The notes under the pieces were generated by a model. It did no database searches. It was not told the DNA's origin and saw only the letters and a list, made by a program, of their open reading frames with translations. Position numbers and translations under genes: made by a program. 62,187 nucleotides of DNA from Phlegmacium glaucopus. Taxonomy: Eukaryota; Basidiomycota; Agaricomycetes; Agaricales; Cortinariaceae. Below are positions 57,018 through 62,187 of this stretch, one piece after another. The stretch lies in contig MU130348.1 of NCBI GenBank assembly GCA_015039465.1, positions 1-62,187 on the forward strand, in the 5' to 3' direction. The number at the start of each line of letters is the position of its first letter. Position 1 is the stretch's first letter.

Positions 57018-57429
57018 TAGCGTTGGAGGGTTTCTCTTCACATTAGGTTCTGGCGTCATAACTTGGAGTTCACGCAAACAAAAAACCGTCGCTACATCCT
57101 CATGCGAAGCTGAATACACCGCTGCGTTCGAATCGTCCAAAGAGGTCGTCTGGCTCCGAACACTCCTGTCTGAAATTGACATGAAACCATCCGGACCAAC
57201 CACTATCCTCTGCGATAACAATGCCGCCATCGTTATATCCAATGATCCATCCCTTCACTCTCGATCCAAACACTTCGACATCAAGTATCATTTCCTCCGA
57301 GAAAAAGTGAACAACGGCGAAATCATACTATCATACATCAATACTCATGATAACGTGGCTGATTTATTCACCAAAGCGCTCGACAAAACCAAGTTTACCC
57401 GTCTTCAATCCCTTATCGGTCTTTCATGA
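57018..57429 (+). pseudogene. Copia RNase H, C-terminal portion
   Basis: Continuation after the insertion: GGFLFTLGSGVITWSSRKQ, SSCEAEYTAAFESSKEVVWL, ILCDNNAAIVISNDP and SKHFDIKYHFLREKV, ending at TGA 57429. The RNase H acidic residues (in SCEAEY and CDNNAA) are retained here. Native start is from the upstream frame; the ATG at 56974 is inside the insertion and irrelevant. Confidence 0.9.
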
Positions 57430-57432
57430 CCC

Positions 57433-57503
57433 CTTTCTTTCTTTCTTTCTTTCTTTCTTTCTCTCCTTTTCTCTTTCTTTCTTTCTTTCTTTCTTTTTTT
57501 TTC
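57433..57503 (+). repeat. (CTTT)n microsatellite
   Basis: About 70 bp of CTTT repeats with minor interruptions lie between the Pol stop and the purine tract before the 3' LTR. Long open frames on the minus strand here are artefacts of the repeat. Confidence 0.9.
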
Positions 57504-57549
57504 CTGATTCCATTTGAGGAGGAGACACTTTGTTCACGGTGAGGAGGAG

Positions 57550-57932
57550 TGTTGAGAGTTGAGGCATAACCATATTGGGAAAGGCCACCGTGAACAGTGT
57601 TGAGAGCTGAGGCATAACCATATTGGGAAAGGCCGCTATGAACAAAGCGGTATGGGCGACGAGTAGGTGACTATGCCACAGATGCCACTCCATTATACCA
57701 CCAACATATAAATACCGTACCACCCCATAGACGTACCTCAGTCGTTATAACAAGTGACTGAGGTACGCTATCTTATTTCCTCTCTTACTTATTTCATTTA
57801 CTTACATTTACCGTACCTAGTATTGTCACATCATCATCTAGGTACGATAGACTAAAATATCAGTCGTTATAACAAGTGACTGAGTATTGTCACATCATCA
57901 TCTAGCGCCATCTAGGGTATTAGATTTTAACA
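57550..57932 (+). repeat. 3' LTR of copia retrotransposon (383 bp)
   Basis: Two differences from the 5' LTR (57813 and 57846 are G in CpG; the 5' copy has A). It is preceded by the purine tract GAGGAGGAG and followed by the target duplication TGTTC (57933-57937). Confidence 0.95.
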
Positions 57933-57937
57933 TGTTC

Positions 57938-60900
57938 TTCTCCAGGGAAACAATTCAATATCTCTTCATTCAAATCCTGAACACTATCATTTTTGCAAGC
58001 AAGAATGCATCTGTCCAAGAAGTACTGGTCTGATTTCTCACCATCCTCAATTCCAGGATAAACTTCTTCCACCAAGGAGTTAATCAAATAGTCAGGGCAG
58101 ATGATGCCCTGTGGAATCTCAATCGTGTCAGACTCATCCAGTCCAGTACCTCCACCAACATTTAGCAGCCAATTTGCAAACTCCTGCATCTCTGGAGATT
58201 GTTCAAGACGCATATTCTCTTGGAGGTAATGAATTTCAACATTCTGCCAAAGTGGGCTTCGTCTAATAGATGCTGCCACAACCTGCTGCCTACTGCCATG
58301 AGGGATCACTGGAAGTGTTTGTCTAAAGTCACCACCAAACAACACAGTGATTCCACCAAATGGAGCATCAATACCAAGAACATCCCAAAGTGTTCTATCC
58401 ACAGCATCAATGGCATACTTGTGTTGCATTGGCACTTCATCCCAGATAATAATTGATGTTTGCTGAATAACTTGGAACATATGTGAATTCCGGCCAATAC
58501 TGCAGAATGAGGTGTCGTTGATTTGAATAGGAATTTTGAGAGTGGAGTGAGCAGTTCTGCCACCTTCAAGAAGAAGTGATGCTATGCCTGATGATGCAAC
58601 ACAAAGAGCTATTTTTTCTTGAGCACGCACAGCAGCAGCAATCATATTACAGACAAATGTTTTTCCACAACCACCTGCACTGTGCAAAAAGAACATTTTG
58701 CTATTATTGTTGCCAATAGACTCCATCACTGCATCATATACTGCCCTCTGTCTGTCGTTGAACAGAGCAGTATTGGCTGTGATCCTGGCAGTCATCTCTT
58801 CAATGTTATAATCAAGCTGCTCATTAAGAAGTCTGTTTCCACCCACTGCACCCCAATTGCCAGTAACTTGTGGCATATCTGCAAAATCTCTGAGCTGCTT
58901 TCCCCAAGTCTGAAGAATATGATCAATCAGATGAAGGCCATAGTCATACACTTCATCCTCAGTAAATTGACGATTCTCATATCCATAGATATGTGTGAGT
59001 CTCGCCAAGAGATCAATACAAATATCATGTTTAAAGTCATTCCAGAGAACTCCTGGTGAAGTAGGGTTGCAGTGGAAGAGAATGGTAGCAAAGAGCATCC
59101 TAAGGGTATAACCTGTCTGCATCTCTCCTGCCTCTTGTAAACACAGTCTCCACTCCTGATCATTCTCCAGCAAACCAAGAGCATTGCATGCCTCTTTGAA
59201 AGTGACATAGTATTGGATACCATTGACTGTGCGTAAATGAGCAAAGGAAGTGGCACCTGGAACCACAGTAAGAAGGGTTCTAAGATAAAACCGCTCCCCT
59301 GAAGATGGTGAAGCAAAATACAGCCGACCAATTGCATATCCTCTCTCTCTAGGCTTCCACTTCTTTGTCTTTGTCTCATATACCCAAGTCTGAGGAAAGT
59401 TCTGATAAGTAGTGTTTCTGGCGTCAGGATTGGATTCATTGATTTTAAACCAAGCAGTAAGAGCAGTGTCCCTGGTTTCACCCCTCTCCACAACCTGATC
59501 AGCATTGTCATCTGGACCAAAGTACACCAATTGCTGATCTTCCAAATGAACAGGAAGTCGGTAAACAGTGGGTTTTTCAGCATGCATTACAAATTCAAAG
59601 ATATGATAGCAGCTTTCAACTGATCCAATGTAGCATGCATCCAAGTACTCCTTAACTTCATCACGATTCTGGTCATCACGAAACTCCAGGGTTGTGTGGT
59701 TGTGGCCTTTGTAGATGTACTTGTGAATGTACCTGACAGCTTCAACAGTAGCACAGATTTCAACATTGATATGACAATTATGTCTGGCAATCAATTAATA
59801 AATTTCAAAAAAAATCAAGAGAATAATACTTACTTGGCAGAAAAATAAGGATTGTATGGAATGACATCTCTGTTGTCATATGTGTGACCATTTTTCACAA
59901 CCACATGTCCATTATCAGGCCTGGCATGCTTTGGATAACCATTTTCACCCATTATAGTATGATCACTAAACTCCTTAGGGTAATGCTTGCTGCATTTGTA
60001 AGCAACCATGCAAGGTGCACCGGGTTTCTCAACTCCACAGGGTCCATGAAGCATGCAGGTGGTGACAGCCTCATATAGAAGAGGATGGAGCTCAGGATCT
60101 GGAATCTGAGCAGAGACAATAGAGTCGACTTGGGCTGCATCATGAATTTTGTCATCTGGATGAAGGAAAAGGAGGAGGTGCATGTGGGGAAGGCCACGTT
60201 TCTGGAATTCGATAGTGTAAACCATTGCAAGAACTTTTCCAAATGCTCCATCATCTATGTCCTTCAACAAAGCTTTCTTTTTCTCCTCAAAAACACGTGC
60301 TACAATGTCAGGACGATCTGAAGCCTTCTGTTTTCTTCTCCGATGGTTAGCACCTGCACGTGGAGGGACTTCCTCCAAAAGCTGATTCTGTATTTCTGGC
60401 CAGTTGGGATTGGCAGTCATAGTGAGGAAGATGTCAGGCTTGCAAAAAGTACAGCAAATGGCCATAGAATCTTGAAATAGCTGCATCATATGACGTTCAC
60501 TGCCTATAAAGCTGGAAGGAAGAATAATATGTCTTCCATGTTCTGCCAGATTTATATTGTTATCTCTATCACCCAGCACAGCATCTCAAAGTCCAGAGTA
60601 CACCTCTGCTCGTAGGTCCTTTTGATGATGCTTTATCCAGTTTAATGTACTTTGTTCCACAGCAGCCCATGCATCGACCACATATTGCTGAAACAGATTT
60701 CCTCCCCATTGCAATAATGGTATATCTCGAAGTCTGGAATGCAATCTGTATGCATGATAACAGCGCTATGTAACATTTTGTGCTCGACGCCTCCCAGAAG
60801 CTCCAATGTGAGCAGGAATATTGGGATGCCAGCCATCTTCACCATTAGGAAAGAGCAAGACATAATGAAGGGTAGAATAAGAAGGATGTAGATGACTTAT

Positions 60901-62187
60901 CCTTCAAAGACCTCCAGCCTTGAGTCTGAGAACAATATCACAGCGATCTGCACGGTCCTCTGAACCATCTCCAGGAATAATAGCAGCAACCTCATCATTA
61001 GCAGTAGGCAAGTTATAACGTCTAAGATCCTGATTGTGTTCTGCACGAAGACAAATAGCTACAGTATGATGCTCCTCTGCAGGCTTCTCTCTCATTATCT
61101 GAAATGCCTGTTTATAAAGGTTGACATAGGGATGAGAATTATTGAGGACTCCTTGGATGATGGTCATAATAGTCCGATTTAAATTCCTATTATTGTGTTC
61201 CTTCTGAGCCAACTGTTCTTGTGGATCATGAATATAGATCTGAGCAAATACAGGAGCATTGCCAGCAGTAGGAAGGAGGGCACCTGAAAGGTGATGAAGT
61301 TCACCACTGATCCTAAATGAATAAGGACCTGACCCTGCAGTAACAGCATGATCAACCTTAACACCCAGGGAAGTGAATGCAAATGCAGAGTTGTACTGGT
61401 GAATATTTGTTTTAAATTCCTAACTGTGCAAGCTTGTACCATCAAAGAGTTCTCTGAGTTGTCTAGGAGCAGGAGGAAATGGAGGAAGTTGGACCTGGCC
61501 ACTAAGACAACACAATCCAAATTTTGGTTGATTGACTCTAGAAGTTGAGAGTTTTTCAGCATCAAAATGGAGTGCATGGCAGTGAGGACACTCCACAGTC
61601 ATAGGTCCCAAAGAATGTCTTCCAGCAACAGGTTCATGATAGGGAGTCCTGGCATCTCTATTCCTGATTCTATTTCTATTTCTGGCACGACGACGGCCTC
61701 TTCTGGATACAGGAGCAGGTGATGGAGATCGTGATGAAGGTGGAGATGGAGATGGAGGAGGAGATGGAGGAGGGGGTAGATATGGGAGATGTGCAGAAGT
61801 ATCATTAACCATCTGACTCTGATATATTTGAATATCGTGTCTAGATGTATTATTGGTAACATTTTCTGATCTGATCTGTCTTTCCCATAAATCCCTCTGT
61901 TCATCCCATCTTTCATTGTCCTCTTGTTGCTCATCATGTTGACGCTCCTCACGTGCCTGCCTCTCATTTCTCCATAGATTATGCATTTGTTGAATCCATC
62001 TATCATCTTGCCCTCGAGCCTCCTCTATAGCAGCCTGTACATCTACTATCTGCTGTGGTGGAATGTGAGGTGAAGGTGGAGGATTGGGATTAATAATCTG
62101 AGGCTGATGGACTTGACTATTCCTATTCTGCTGCTGCTGATTTCTCTGCAGTTGTTGTTGAATCCACCTTTGATCACATCTTTCAGC
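57938..62187 (-). pseudogene. Helitron Rep/helicase, N-terminal and central part (several stops; runs off window)
   Basis: Read right to left. The start is a disordered Arg/Pro-rich region with a Zn-like CPHCHALHFDAEKL (about 61580) and CCLSGQVQLP. The Helitron N-terminal domain follows (IYIHDPQEQL, VNLYKQAFQIM, RRYNLPTANDEVAAIIPG). The Rep HUH motif is GLPHMHLLLF (about 60180) and the Rep Tyr motif is VRYIHKYIYKGH (about 59720). An intron lies at about 59785-59833. The PIF1 helicase has Walker A SAGGCGKTF (about 58660) and Walker B IIIWDEVPM. In-frame stops are TAG at 61420-61422, TGA at 60904-60906, TAG at 60766-60768 and TGA at 60586-60588; both TGA fall where Arg is expected. From 60579 to 57938 the frame is open. 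It is cut at 57938 by copia and continues at 41125. Confidence 0.88.

Larger units (their letters stand above)
41131..57932 (+). mobile_element. Ty1/copia LTR retrotransposon with two nested insertions
   Basis: 16.8 kb in total. The native element is about 5.6 kb once the KDZ element (44905-54679) and the 1.4-kb insertion (55610-57017), each with one target duplication, are set aside. The order gag, protease, integrase, RT, RNase H is the copia order. A GAGGAGGAG purine tract (57541-57549) abuts the 3' LTR. I could not identify the primer-binding site with confidence. It sits inside a Helitron helicase gene in the opposite orientation. Confidence 0.95.

Noticed and set aside
57424..57723. Minus-strand open frame through the 3' LTR and CTTT repeat (KKKERKKEREKERKK)
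   Set aside because: It is produced by the microsatellite and LTR sequence; the same LTR frame fused to the helicase at 40789-41304 is an insertion artefact.
1..62187. CRISPR arrays, operons, riboswitches, ribosome binding sites
   Set aside because: The window is eukaryotic; no regular direct-repeat/spacer arrays or polycistronic layout were seen.

Overview
The window reads as nuclear DNA of a mushroom-forming basidiomycete (Agaricomycetes). The grounds are: intron-rich genes with short (about 45-85 bp) GT-AG introns; Plavaka and KDZ transposases, which are characteristic of these fungi; a basidiomycete-type NACHT NTPase; F-box proteins; and a Crinkler-type N-terminal domain. No prokaryotic organisation is visible. 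All family calls come from reading motifs, not from database searches.

Layout. (1) 1-11166: a near-perfect giant palindrome. Two inverted arms of at least 5,435 bp flank a 296-bp spacer (5436-5731). Each arm carries a divergent pair: a Plavaka-type transposase with a C2H2 finger, and a second transposon ORF. Both genes carry the same inactivating lesions in both arms. (2) 11167-12640: outer transposon end with CAAAGAC/CAAAGAT repeats, then a fossil copy of the ABC transporter start region. (3) 12640-18380: an unrecognised repeat-bearing gene, a decayed Crinkler/kinase-like gene, an F-box gene and a conserved hypothetical gene. (4) 19262-25724: a complete ABCC (MRP/Yor1-like) transporter on the minus strand. 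(5) 26605-38548: NACHT NTPase, hemerythrin HHE protein, Ser/Pro-rich protein, possible cytochrome-b5-reductase relic, truncated G6PD-like gene and a second F-box-like protein. (6) 38666-40277: two elements with CATCAG-type inverted termini, one holding a trinucleotide minisatellite. (7) 40452-62187 (runs off the window): a nested transposon. A minus-strand Helitron Rep/helicase gene is split by a Ty1/copia retrotransposon (383-bp LTRs, 5-bp TSD TGTTC). The copia element is split by a 9.8-kb KDZ transposon (7-bp TSD ATGGACG) and by a 1.4-kb unknown insertion (8-bp TSD TAGCGTTG). At each of the three junctions the host reading frame is continuous once one TSD copy is removed.

Most premature stops in the Plavaka, copia and Helitron ORFs look like CGA-to-TGA changes. 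The copia reverse-transcriptase Asp pair also appears lost through CpG-to-CpA changes. This is the pattern expected from deamination of methylated CpG or a basidiomycete RIP-like process. The KDZ transposase looks intact, which fits it being one of the youngest layers. The host genes (ABC transporter, HHE protein, F-box, Ser/Pro-rich) show no such stops.
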